64,000 bases of DNA from CAYMND01 sp964465065. Its GTDB lineage: Bacteria; Acidobacteriota; Aminicenantia; UBA2199. The stretch's first letter is position 1, and each line of letters begins with the position of its first letter. The stretch covers positions 23,378 through 87,377 of the forward strand of contig CAYXHZ010000007.1 in the NCBI GenBank assembly GCA_964465065.1. Reading direction: 5' to 3'. Made by a program: the position numbers and the translations under genes. The notes below the pieces were generated by a model that searched no databases, had not been told where the DNA came from, and saw only the letters and a list, made by a program, of their open reading frames with translations. This document shows positions 55,075-63,990 of the stretch, in pieces.

Positions 55075-56546
55075 ACGACATCACCGTATCGATCGACGGT
55101 CAGCTGCACATCCGCAAACTCTGTCAGCGCTATCTGCCAGAAAAAGAATTGGCCCTGCTCGAGTGGATTCGTTTCGCCCGATTGCGCAAGGCGAAAACGA
55201 TCAGCCTGGCACTGACACCCGATCAGACGGTCATCATCGACGACGGCCAGCCCATCACCCCAAGTATGTGGCAATCCATACAAGCCCTGATCCGTTCGAC
55301 CGATTCGCAAGAAATCGAACGCAGCATCGAGAAACTCAAACCTTTGCGCGGTATCGGTATCCTGGCGCCGCTGGCCTCCGGCAGCAACAGCTTCGCCATC
55401 GTTTCCACCGCTGCGGAGGGCCGACAGACCCTGGCTCACGGTTGCCAAGTTGTCGAAAAAACCCTGCAGCGGATCGGTAAGCTCGTCGGGCTGATCCTGG
55501 GCCCCCGCCCCGTAGACCCGGAGCGGGAAAGAGATATCCTGCGCTATCACCTGCCGATGGTCAACGCCCAGATCACCCTGGACAACCAGACGCTTGCCCA
55601 CTGCCCGCAGAGTCGGGATTCCTTCCTGTCGCTGAAACTGTATCAGGGTGATGCTATCGTCGGAACTGTCGCCTTGCCGAAAAGCGGCAACCACAGCAGC
55701 CTGGAACTGTGTCATGGGGATATCCCCTGGCGTTATCTGCACTTCCCGGCCCAACAGGGACGTATATTCTGGGCCAGACTGGAGAGTGTCCTGGATGAGG
55801 GAGAGCTGGGAAGCATCCTGCAACAGATCGAACAGAGCAATATCCGTTTATTGGAATACCTGCGTGACAATCCCGACAATTGGCACCCTTCCCTGCGCGG
55901 GCGGATCGAAGAACTGCTGTTTGAGTGGTCGCGTCCACTCGCCCCGCAATACCCGATACTGCAGCTGCCTCTTTTTCGGATCAGTGGAGAAAAAAATCCG
56001 GTCAGCCTGGCCCGAATTCTGGAAACAAGCCAGCAAAACTCACTGACTGCCGCCATAACCGACAGCGGGAAACACGGCGAAAGTTATGGCACCGGGACGC
56101 TGCTTCTTACCCGCAAACAGGCGGATTTCCTGAGCCGGACCGTGCAGATTCCGCTGAATTTCTCGGGATCGCCGCAAACCGACAGGATACCGCTGCTCCC
56201 CTTCTCTTCCCGTTGTCTGCAGAGCCTGCTGCAGAGTCTGGACCGCTGCTGGGCTTCCTGGTTTGCCAAAACGATTCCACCGCGACAATATTCGGAGTCG
56301 GAGAAACAGCTCGAGAATCGTCTGGCAAGCAGCCCGGTATGGAAAAATCTCATCAAAGAATCCGCATACCAAATGATTTTACTTGATCACCACGGTATCT
56401 GGCCCAGCCACCTGAATAAAAGGAAACGGACGATCACCGTTCATGCCCGTCATCTCATCAGCCGGGCTCTCCTGCATGCCATCTCGGACAACAAACCCGG
56501 GGCTCTGTTCGAGAAAGCCCTGGTACCGCCGGAAAGTATCGGGTAG
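55071..56546 (+). CDS. Degenerate GHKL-like protein, partner of the upstream ATPase
   Basis: A 491-residue soluble protein. Its first 120 residues follow the layout of the neighbour's GHKL domain at almost the same positions: Glu31 of the N-box is kept but the Mg-binding Asn is Phe35 (LLEWIRFARLRKAKTI). IIDDGQPI (55-62) stands for the D-x-G box and LRGIGILAPLASG (92-104) for the G2 box. The rest has no family I recognise. It looks like a copy that can perhaps still bind but not hydrolyse ATP. The ATGA overlap shows translational coupling to the upstream gene. An acidic or catalytic motif elsewhere was not seen. Confidence 0.7.
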   Translation: MNDITVSIDGQLHIRKLCQRYLPEKELALLEWIRFARLRKAKTISLALTPDQTVIIDDGQPITPSMWQSIQALIRSTDSQEIERSIEKLKPLRGIGILAPLASGSNSFAIVSTAAEGRQTLAHGCQVVEKTLQRIGKLVGLILGPRPVDPERERDILRYHLPMVNAQITLDNQTLAHCPQSRDSFLSLKLYQGDAIVGTVALPKSGNHSSLELCHGDIPWRYLHFPAQQGRIFWARLESVLDEGELGSILQQIEQSNIRLLEYLRDNPDNWHPSLRGRIEELLFEWSRPLAPQYPILQLPLFRISGEKNPVSLARILETSQQNSLTAAITDSGKHGESYGTGTLLLTRKQADFLSRTVQIPLNFSGSPQTDRIPLLPFSSRCLQSLLQSLDRCWASWFAKTIPPRQYSESEKQLENRLASSPVWKNLIKESAYQMILLDHHGIWPSHLNKRKRTITVHARHLISRALLHAISDNKPGALFEKALVPPESIG

Positions 56547-56552
56547 TACCTG

Positions 56553-58916
56553 TTATCGGGCCTGCCAACCGAAACTGAGACGGATGCTGCGGGGGATCGT
56601 CAGTTCCAGCGGTGGACGGCCGGTGACGGCGTAAACGTATTCGGACAATTCATAACCGACGTCGATCAGGTTGAACCATTCCAGGGCCAGTCGACCGGAA
56701 CCTCCCAGCAGGGGGAAGCGGTAGGTCAGCTTGAGGTTTACCTCGGAGAGGTAGTCCTCGCGCGGACCCAGTTTGTTGCCATGCTGATCCTCTCCTTTCA
56801 GGGTCGCATACTGCATGACCAACTGATCGTCGATCATCTGTGCCCGCAAAAATGCAAACGGATTTCCGTCACGGTACTTGGCCGACACACCCAGGCTGAG
56901 TCGGTGGCTCAAGTGCAGTCCGTAGGCGATCTTGGCCACGAAGGCCCGGTCTCCATCGAGGCGGCCGTAACTGTTGATCCAGCCGTTGGGATCGGCGCTG
57001 CTCTCGGAAACTGCCAGGTAATCGTTGCTGTCCGGACCATTGCCGAAAGGCGTTTCCGCCAAACCCATATGGGCCATGAACGAGAACGAGAAGTACCATT
57101 TCTCGGGCTTTTCACCGATAAAACGGAACATCAGCTGCCAATACTGCGGCTTCTGACGGTCCGCTTCCAGGTTAGTCAGCACGTATGATTCCACGGGTTT
57201 GCTCAACAAATAAACCCGCCGCCGATCGATCTCCTGCCAGGAACCGTATTCCTGGGCGTACCGCACCGTCCAGGCATTGTGTATCCTCTTACCGGTTCCG
57301 TGCAGCTCGAAAGCCCACTTCCGTGACAGAGGGAACTTCAGGCTGAGCTGAATCTGACTGACGGAGGGCAGCTTGAAATCGTCGGCCAGGCTGTGGGCTG
57401 CGCCACCGGTTCTGCGCAGCAAAGCGCCGCTTTCGCCTTCGTCATACCTGGAATTGCCATTGGCATCCAACCAGCGGTACCAGGCCCCACCGGGTCGGGC
57501 CGTCTCCATGAAATCGACCAGGTCTGCGGTCAACGGCTGACTGCCGTGCGATGCCGAAACGGTCAATTCGCTGCCCGGTTTCCAGCACCAATTGAATTGG
57601 CCGTGAAGGCCGTATTCGGCCAACGAGGCGTTCTGCGCCAGCGTTTCCCCGGAAAAACCGTTGACACCCAGCTCTGCCCTGGCTCCCAGTTTCAGACTTT
57701 TGGACAAGGACAAATCCATCATGATTCCGGTTTTTGCCTGATACAGTCGATTTTTCTGTTGCCGAGAATCGCTGCCGTCCCAGACAATCACTCCGTACGC
57801 CTGCCCGTCCAGTGTCAGCGGATTGAAAGCGTGAATCCGTTCCTGGGCGTCGAATGCCGAAAACTGCCAATCCAGGTAGGGGCGCAACCACTTGCGCTGT
57901 TCGGGATCGCGTTGCAGACGACCGTTGAAATTCAAACTGCCACGACGCCCGAATGGCTTCTGGCTGAGGATCAAATCGCCGTCGTTGTCGTAAATATCCT
58001 TACGGTAATTCAAAAAATTGGAATTCGTCCGTTCACGCTCATACCCCAGCAGCACCGACAATTGCCAATTCCAGCGTTTCCATACCAAACCGCCCGACCA
58101 GCTGCTGGAGTTCAGGTCCAGCGTTTCCTGAGGCAAAACCCCAAGCTCGGCTCCCAGATGATCGCGCTGCAACCGGTTGATCAGCAGCCAAAGACGGTAT
58201 GAAGCGCTAGGCTTGGCATGCCGGTAGTCGGCGTACAAAGTGGAAAATTCGGCTTTCTCGTCGAATTGACTGTCCCGTTCGTTCCAGTCGTTGAAACTCC
58301 GGTTCATGCCGGTATGCGAAAGGGCGATGTTCAGCTGCCGGTTCTGCCCCCAGTGCATGCTCCATTGACCGTCCAGCAGATATTGGTCATGGAGACTTCG
58401 TCTCGTGTCGTAGAGCATTTCGTCGCGTTCCGTTGCCGGAGTGCTGATCAGAGATTGTGCCCATGGGGAATAGGAACCGAGATTCGCAAAAACCGTGGAC
58501 AGGGTCAGCGACGAGTGGCAACCGTAACTGTAGGGAGTCATCCGTACGCCGGCGGACAGATTGCCGGTTTGCGGTCCAGCCAGGGAAAAGGCGCTGCGGG
58601 TGGCGAACGGAAGCAATCCCTGCGCCGTGCCCGGGTTCAAACGCGAGCCGAAGGACACATCGTTTAAATCCCAAGGCAGCGCCCTGGGTGACCAGCCATC
58701 GAAATAAATCCGCAAACGATCGGCCAGCGCAAAGCCGTTGCTCTCTTCGATCAGCAGAGTACTCTCCGGCTGATAGGCTTCCAGGTAACCAGGCAAAGAC
58801 CATGCCCCCGGTAAAATGTCGGCGTAGTTCCAGAACCGTTCGTCATCGTCGGCTGGAAAAAGCATGACAGAAAACAATAAACCCAGTAACAGGATCGGCT
58901 TCATATTGGTTTTCAT
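56553..58916 (-). CDS. Large outer-membrane beta-barrel protein (TonB-receptor-like barrel)
   Basis: A 787-residue protein with a signal peptide (about residues 5-22). From about residue 110 to the end, alternating hydrophobic/aromatic strands and polar loops indicate a barrel of perhaps 20 or more strands, ending in SIRLSFGWQAR. A DANGNSRYDEGE loop resembles a calcium-binding or TonB-receptor extracellular loop. I see no TonB box and no clear plug domain; only about 90 residues precede the barrel. It lies 7 bp after the PAP2 gene, the last gene of an operon with M23 peptidase. Substrate unknown. Confidence 0.75.
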   Translation of the reverse strand: MKTNMKPILLLGLLFSVMLFPADDDERFWNYADILPGAWSLPGYLEAYQPESTLLIEESNGFALADRLRIYFDGWSPRALPWDLNDVSFGSRLNPGTAQGLLPFATRSAFSLAGPQTGNLSAGVRMTPYSYGCHSSLTLSTVFANLGSYSPWAQSLISTPATERDEMLYDTRRSLHDQYLLDGQWSMHWGQNRQLNIALSHTGMNRSFNDWNERDSQFDEKAEFSTLYADYRHAKPSASYRLWLLINRLQRDHLGAELGVLPQETLDLNSSSWSGGLVWKRWNWQLSVLLGYERERTNSNFLNYRKDIYDNDGDLILSQKPFGRRGSLNFNGRLQRDPEQRKWLRPYLDWQFSAFDAQERIHAFNPLTLDGQAYGVIVWDGSDSRQQKNRLYQAKTGIMMDLSLSKSLKLGARAELGVNGFSGETLAQNASLAEYGLHGQFNWCWKPGSELTVSASHGSQPLTADLVDFMETARPGGAWYRWLDANGNSRYDEGESGALLRRTGGAAHSLADDFKLPSVSQIQLSLKFPLSRKWAFELHGTGKRIHNAWTVRYAQEYGSWQEIDRRRVYLLSKPVESYVLTNLEADRQKPQYWQLMFRFIGEKPEKWYFSFSFMAHMGLAETPFGNGPDSNDYLAVSESSADPNGWINSYGRLDGDRAFVAKIAYGLHLSHRLSLGVSAKYRDGNPFAFLRAQMIDDQLVMQYATLKGEDQHGNKLGPREDYLSEVNLKLTYRFPLLGGSGRLALEWFNLIDVGYELSEYVYAVTGRPPLELTIPRSIRLSFGWQAR

Positions 58917-58923
58917 ACTTATC

Positions 58924-59790
58924 TCAAAGTTTGAACTGCAATGCCAGGCCGATACCACCGTTGGCCGGAACCACCGGCATCAGACTCCATTTGGTCTGAT
59001 GGCGGCGCACCACGAATTTGCCGATGGCAAAGCCCATGGCCGCCCCGACCAGAACATCGGAAACCCAGTGCAGATCGTCGGTCACCGTGGCCATTCCGCT
59101 GACCGCTGCCACCGAATAACACAAGGCGGGTATCCAGGGTGTCCGGTTGTATTGGTGGGCCACCACCGTAGCCAGACTCCAGATGGTAATGGTATGCCCC
59201 GAAGCGAAGGCATCGTAACGTGCCCATTGTCCGGGTTTGTAACGGTCGAAAAATCCTTTGGGCCCTGCCCAGGCGTCGACACCGTTTTCCCAGGATGGCC
59301 GCTGCCGCCCCGTAAGATGTTTCAGCGCCTGAATCACCACGAACGAATGGATCATGGCCTGCAGGGCCAGCGAGCCCGTATCCAGCGACTTGGCATCCTT
59401 GCTCAGTAATCCGTAGGCCAGAAAACCGGCTCCCATGGCGTATGGAAAACCCTGACACAAGGTGGAAAAGAACGGAGTCAGGTCATCGATGATCTTGTTA
59501 TCGGCCTGGAATTTCTTGATATCCCGATAAATGGCCTCATCATTGCGAATCAGGGCTGCGGTCGCCAGACCCAGACCGCCTACCCATAACCAGTCGGTCG
59601 CCTTCCAGTGAAACGGGGATGCCCAGATTCGACCGTGGTCAGTGCCGAACTTTTTCAAAAGTCCGGCTTTTTTGGCTTGTTCCCTTTCGTTGTCATTGTT
59701 CGCGGTATCTTGAGCGGTATCGGTGCTGGCAAGCAGCTGCAGAGGAGACAGAATCAGACAGAAAATAAGGATGACGATCAGATTTTTCAT
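58924..59790 (-). CDS. PAP2-family phosphatase, exported
   Basis: A 288-residue protein with a signal peptide (about 1-20) and a PAP2/lipid phosphatase core: motif 1 KHLTGRQRP, motif 2 FASGHT (acid-phosphatase PSGH-like) and motif 3 with the histidine-aspartate pair in TDDLHWVSDV. The arginine usual six residues before that histidine (SR-x5-H) is Thr. The core is of the periplasmic acid-phosphatase-like type rather than UppP. Substrates could be lipid phosphates or undecaprenyl pyrophosphate. The ATG at 59790 is the only one before the signal peptide; a longer ORF begins at 59841 in a non-coding region. Confidence 0.85.
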   Translation of the reverse strand: MKNLIVILIFCLILSPLQLLASTDTAQDTANNDNEREQAKKAGLLKKFGTDHGRIWASPFHWKATDWLWVGGLGLATAALIRNDEAIYRDIKKFQADNKIIDDLTPFFSTLCQGFPYAMGAGFLAYGLLSKDAKSLDTGSLALQAMIHSFVVIQALKHLTGRQRPSWENGVDAWAGPKGFFDRYKPGQWARYDAFASGHTITIWSLATVVAHQYNRTPWIPALCYSVAAVSGMATVTDDLHWVSDVLVGAAMGFAIGKFVVRRHQTKWSLMPVVPANGGIGLALQFKL

Positions 59791-59846
59791 CGGCAAATAG
59801 TAGTATGTAACCGTTCCAGTGTCAACAGGACTGGCCGGCAATCCGA

Positions 59847-62054
59847 TCAGCGGATCCGGACGGTAAACTGCTTTTGAGCCTGATGACCGGCATAATCGCG
59901 CAAATCCACCTGAAGAAGGTAACGGCCCGCTTTCATATTGTCCAGTTTGACTTCGATGCGGTCCCAGTCCGGGTCGTATTCGGCGACGGTTCGCAGCTGG
60001 TTGCAGCTTACGGTAATGCTTTGATAATCGATTCCCTTACCCTTATCGTGAACCCTGATCAGGAATCGTTTCCTGCCCGCTGACGGATCCAGAAAGCCTT
60101 TTCCGATCACTGGCGGAAAGATGTCCCGCATCAGTGCCAATCTGATTCCAAGTACCGACAGCGCGGCCGAAAAACGCCCGTCGCCGTGATCCTGTGTGTT
60201 CAGACAACGCCAGCTACGGCCGTCCAGACCGCTGACAAAGAAGCTCAGTTGCTTGTGGTCGGGCAGATCGACGGTTTTCAGGACGATCCGTGCGGATTTC
60301 AACAAAGGCAGCTGTGCCGGTGATAAGGTGATCGCCGGCGAGCAAACCGGGTAAGGAGGGGGATCGATGAGAACTGTGGGTTCGATTCTCAGCAGCCGGT
60401 TCATGTTGACGCTGCCCGCCTCGATGCCCAGGGAATAGCCGTTTGCCGACCATGTACTGGCCTTCTGCGGCTCCAGCAGGAGCAGACTGGATTCCTCCAG
60501 CCGGGACGGCTGTCCCAGAACCCGGATATCTGTCCCCGGCTCAAGTTTGAAAATGCGGTATTCCCCATCACGGGTTTTTCGGACGCAGGTCGCCGGCCAG
60601 GGTTTGCCATCTTCCAGCAGGTACTGCGGACAATTCCAACCATCGGCCTGAAACAGCGCGACTGTATCGCGATTGATATGCCAGACCGGCTGGACCGGAG
60701 CCGACCGGGTTTCCTGCTTCAGCAGATCGATCCGATCAAACCAGATCAGCCGGTTGGCTTTCGTCAATTCGAAAAGCGCCGCTACGGCCAGACCGTTGTG
60801 CCGGCTGAGGGAGAAATGCTGCGCTGACGACAGATCGTCGATGGTCAATTGACCGTTGTAAACCGGACGCCCAGAGCGGTCGACGAGTCGGATCGTCAAC
60901 AGCGCCGGAGCCAGCGCGGGATCGCCGCTTAAAACATAGTGCCCTGTATCGTCTCCGGCCTGTTCGATTTTGACCGCCTGATGCGGAAGGTAAAAAAAAG
61001 GTATCCGGGCCGTAGCCGAATTTCCGGCGGCGTCCCGCATTTCGATTTTCGCCACATGTTCTCCGGGGTTGAGCTGGTTCCACAACTCGTCAAAACGCTG
61101 CGAGTCGGCTCCGTACAGCGTATTCTCGGCTTGGGTGAACAAAGTGAAGGCATACCTGCCCATCGACGTGTATTGGCGGTCGTAGACCAGGCCCAGCTGG
61201 CGGTTGTGGCTGCGGTTCAGTTCCCGGAAACACAGATCAAGGACCTGAGCTTCATCCAGAAAAAAACGCAGAGAATACGGCGCCACCGGTCGGCCGGTAT
61301 CGGAGATGTCTTCCGCGACGACCAACCAATCCGCCGGTCCATCCAGGACCAAGGGCTTGGCCAATGAATACCCCTTGAACGGATCTCCGCTCAATTGCCC
61401 CCGCCATTCCCGGCTCTGGTGATTGATCAATGTCGTTTCCCGGGCTCGTACGACCAGGTAGTGCAAACAGGGCGCCTGGCGGTCCGGCAACGGTGAATCC
61501 AGCAGCAGCAAGGGATTGACCGCCATGCCTTCGGCGTCGCGGATTTCAACGTGCAGATGAGGGAATCCGCTGCCGCTTTCACCCGAATACGCAAAGATCT
61601 CGCCAGCCTGAAGACGCAGCCCCTGCAACAATTCGATGTTGCCCGGATAGGGATTCGCATGGCGCAGAACATGCTCGTCCAGAATCTTCTGCAGATCCTC
61701 GCGCAGGCTATCGAGATGGTAGGTGAAGGAACGATAGCCATTGTCGTGACGGATCACAATCCCCAAACCGGTGCCGTTGCGATCCCGGCGGATGACTTCG
61801 ACAAGGCCATCGGCCATGCAACGAACCGGATAACCTGTTTTCTGAAAGGTACGCAAATCCAGACCGGCATGAAAATGATTCGCTCGAAACTCGCCCAGAT
61901 TGGAGCTGAATCCGTTGACGATCTGCAAGGGCCAGGTCCAGGGTTTGCCGGGAGTTGCTTGCGCATCCTGAGCGCCGCCGGGAACGACGAGCAAAGAAAA
62001 AATCAGACAGCCGACAACACTTCTGCATCTATGTGATAGCGACACGTTTTCCAA
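59847..62054 (-). CDS. M23 (LytM-type) peptidase with long C-terminal beta-domains
   Basis: A 735-residue exported protein. Residues about 40-190 are the M23 peptidase domain; zinc ligands are in NHFHAGLD (H-x3-D) and FPHLHVEIRD (H-x-H). Residues about 200-735 form several beta-sandwich-like modules (with a tail RIRVHDKGKGIDYQS and DLRDYAGHQAQKQFTV). It probably cuts peptidoglycan cross-links at the cell envelope. The start codon is TTG at 62054 or GTG at 62045; the signal peptide (CLIFSLLVVPGGA) follows either. It is the first gene of the operon M23-PAP2-barrel. Confidence 0.87.
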   Translation of the reverse strand: MENVSLSHRCRSVVGCLIFSLLVVPGGAQDAQATPGKPWTWPLQIVNGFSSNLGEFRANHFHAGLDLRTFQKTGYPVRCMADGLVEVIRRDRNGTGLGIVIRHDNGYRSFTYHLDSLREDLQKILDEHVLRHANPYPGNIELLQGLRLQAGEIFAYSGESGSGFPHLHVEIRDAEGMAVNPLLLLDSPLPDRQAPCLHYLVVRARETTLINHQSREWRGQLSGDPFKGYSLAKPLVLDGPADWLVVAEDISDTGRPVAPYSLRFFLDEAQVLDLCFRELNRSHNRQLGLVYDRQYTSMGRYAFTLFTQAENTLYGADSQRFDELWNQLNPGEHVAKIEMRDAAGNSATARIPFFYLPHQAVKIEQAGDDTGHYVLSGDPALAPALLTIRLVDRSGRPVYNGQLTIDDLSSAQHFSLSRHNGLAVAALFELTKANRLIWFDRIDLLKQETRSAPVQPVWHINRDTVALFQADGWNCPQYLLEDGKPWPATCVRKTRDGEYRIFKLEPGTDIRVLGQPSRLEESSLLLLEPQKASTWSANGYSLGIEAGSVNMNRLLRIEPTVLIDPPPYPVCSPAITLSPAQLPLLKSARIVLKTVDLPDHKQLSFFVSGLDGRSWRCLNTQDHGDGRFSAALSVLGIRLALMRDIFPPVIGKGFLDPSAGRKRFLIRVHDKGKGIDYQSITVSCNQLRTVAEYDPDWDRIEVKLDNMKAGRYLLQVDLRDYAGHQAQKQFTVRIR

Positions 62055-62091
62055 CCGTGGCCCCGGCTTACGCCGCCGACCTCATGCTTTC

Positions 62092-62120
62092 ATGATACCT
62101 TTCGCAGAGCTATTTGTCAA
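62092..62120 (-). promoter_or_regulatory. Promoter for the M23-PAP2-barrel operon
   Basis: On the minus strand a perfect TTGACA is followed after 17 bp by TATCAT, about 38 bp before the first start codon. Confidence 0.7.
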
Positions 62121-62189
62121 AACCACAGTCCCCTTGCTCAAGCTCGCCGATAGCCGCACGGGGGTAAAGCTTTCATTGTAATGCCGAAG

Positions 62190-63884
62190 CTATTTATCCA
62201 TATCTTTCTTCAGCTGACTGATCGTATCCATCAGGTATTTGTACTCGGCGTCGATCCGTTCCTGCGATTGGCGATGGTATTCCTCGATCCGTTTTTCCAT
62301 CTTCTGCAACTCCGCACTGCCTTGGAAACCCTTTTCGGATCCGATCCTCTCCTTCAAACGTTGCAGGGTGTCGTTCAGGATCTGAAACTGCTGGTCGCGG
62401 AGTATGGACGAAACCTGATCCATACGGTTGCGGAGCTGCCGGATTTCATCCTCGCGCAGAGGCTCGGCCGGCAACTGGATGCTGCTGACCTGGGCCTTGC
62501 CGTCACGGTAATAGCGCACCAGGGTTTTCTTGTTGCCGCCCTGACCGAAGTGCACCGTATCCAAGCTTCTGGCCAAAGCCTCGAGGTCATCCATAGAACG
62601 GATCGGCTGGCCGTCGACCTCGACCACCACATCGCCTACCATGAGGTTCAAGGCTCGAAAGGGCGATTCCGGCATCACCGCTTTCAGCATGATGCCATGG
62701 CCTTCCTTGACACCTCTCTTTGCCGCCATCTCCTTGCCGATCAGCGTCCCGATCAATCCCATGTTGGGCGCGTTCCGGAAGCGCATCAGCTGGGAGGAAA
62801 ACTCCGGCGGCGGCATTCCCCGGCCTTCAAAGCGGTCGCGGTTTTCGAAATCCGGCGGCCTGGGCATGGTACGCTCGAGATCAAACTGCCTCGTCTGAGG
62901 ATTTTCGGCAACTATAATCCGATAATCTTTGATCGTTTCGTTACGCCTTGCTTGTATGATCAGCGGATCTCCCGGTCTTTTATTGAAGATCGACCGTTGC
63001 AGGTCGGCAATCGACTGCACGGCTTGATTGTCGATGGCCAGGATGATGTCGCCGGCTTTCAAACCAACCTTGTCGGCGGGAGAAGCTTCCGTGATTTCCG
63101 TGATTTGAATAGTCCGGGTTCCCTGGAGTTGTTCACACCATACACCGACCCAACCCTGACGGTAGTAGCCGAATTCGGCCAGATCGGCAGCCACCCGTTT
63201 GGCTCCGGTAATCGGCATGGCGAAAAGCAGAGGTTGTTCCATCGGGTTTTCACCCGGAAAAATCAACTCCGTACCTTCGTTACGAATCCGCACATCCCGG
63301 TTCCAGGCTACACCGAGCCGTCCCCTGACGATTCCGGCCAGAGATCCATCGGCGGTGATCACGGCTCCGCCGCTGACTCCGGGAATCACCGGGGCGTTGA
63401 TGATGATCTGCTGCTCATCGGCATTGCTGACCATGCCCTGAAAAAGACTGGGGAAATTTTGATAAAAAACACCCATCACCCAGACCGGATCGCCGGTGGC
63501 CACTGTCGCCGTTTGTTTGGCGTAGTCCAGGCTGCCATTTTTCAACTTGAGCAGGGCCAAAGAGGAATTGTGATCGATGCCCAGCAATTCCGTCTCCAGC
63601 TTCTTGCCGCCTGCCGTCATCACGGTGATCCGTTCGTCACCGAAGCGACTGATCAGCGCACTGGTCAGCACGGTATCCTTGCCGATGACCAGGCCCGTAC
63701 ACACGGAACGTTTATTGTGCAGGGTCTGCTCGGACAGGACCTTGACGATATAGGAGGACACCCGCTCGACCAGTTTTTTCTCCTGCTGATTTTGCGGGCT
63801 GCCCTGTTCGAGCCCCATATCATCCGCCAAGGCGGGTACCATGAACGAAAAAGCAATCAGTGCCGCTATCGCCAGCCTAGTCAT
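62190..63884 (-). CDS. HtrA/DegP-like protein with two PDZ domains and an incomplete catalytic triad
   Basis: A 564-residue protein with a signal peptide (about 1-20). Residues about 35-215 have the S1C trypsin-like fold. The serine is kept (Ser171 in GVSGGAV), but the histidine position (usual TNxHVV) is Leu77 in VLTSALISRF and the catalytic aspartate is Ser108 in NSSLALLKL. Two PDZ domains follow (GVWCEQLQG to about 325, with GLKAGDIILAIDNQ; and about 380-470 with GDVVVEVDGQ). The C-terminal 90 residues are coiled coil (QFQILNDTLQRLKERI). It may bind peptides without cutting. GGAGGCAGG precedes the ATG. Confidence 0.85.
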   Translation of the reverse strand: MTRLAIAALIAFSFMVPALADDMGLEQGSPQNQQEKKLVERVSSYIVKVLSEQTLHNKRSVCTGLVIGKDTVLTSALISRFGDERITVMTAGGKKLETELLGIDHNSSLALLKLKNGSLDYAKQTATVATGDPVWVMGVFYQNFPSLFQGMVSNADEQQIIINAPVIPGVSGGAVITADGSLAGIVRGRLGVAWNRDVRIRNEGTELIFPGENPMEQPLLFAMPITGAKRVAADLAEFGYYRQGWVGVWCEQLQGTRTIQITEITEASPADKVGLKAGDIILAIDNQAVQSIADLQRSIFNKRPGDPLIIQARRNETIKDYRIIVAENPQTRQFDLERTMPRPPDFENRDRFEGRGMPPPEFSSQLMRFRNAPNMGLIGTLIGKEMAAKRGVKEGHGIMLKAVMPESPFRALNLMVGDVVVEVDGQPIRSMDDLEALARSLDTVHFGQGGNKKTLVRYYRDGKAQVSSIQLPAEPLREDEIRQLRNRMDQVSSILRDQQFQILNDTLQRLKERIGSEKGFQGSAELQKMEKRIEEYHRQSQERIDAEYKYLMDTISQLKKDMDK

Positions 63885-63956
63885 TCCTGCCTCCGGGTTT
63901 TTAACTTGTTGTCTGTCATTTCAGTAAGATGCCATAAACCTGGACCGGGTTTCACA

Positions 63957-63980
63957 GTTCAATTCTATAAGTTATTGAAC
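63957..63980. repeat. Inverted repeat overlapping the -10 of the HtrA-like gene promoter
   Basis: GTTCAAT, 10 bp, ATTGAAC: a perfect 7-bp arm pair. It covers the -10 box of the neighbouring promoter, so it may be an operator. Confidence 0.4.
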
Positions 63981-63990
63981 TCTTCTGCAA
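63962..63990 (-). promoter_or_regulatory. Promoter for the HtrA-like gene
   Basis: On the minus strand TTGCAG is followed after 17 bp by TAGAAT. It lies about 78 bp before the start codon. Confidence 0.55.
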
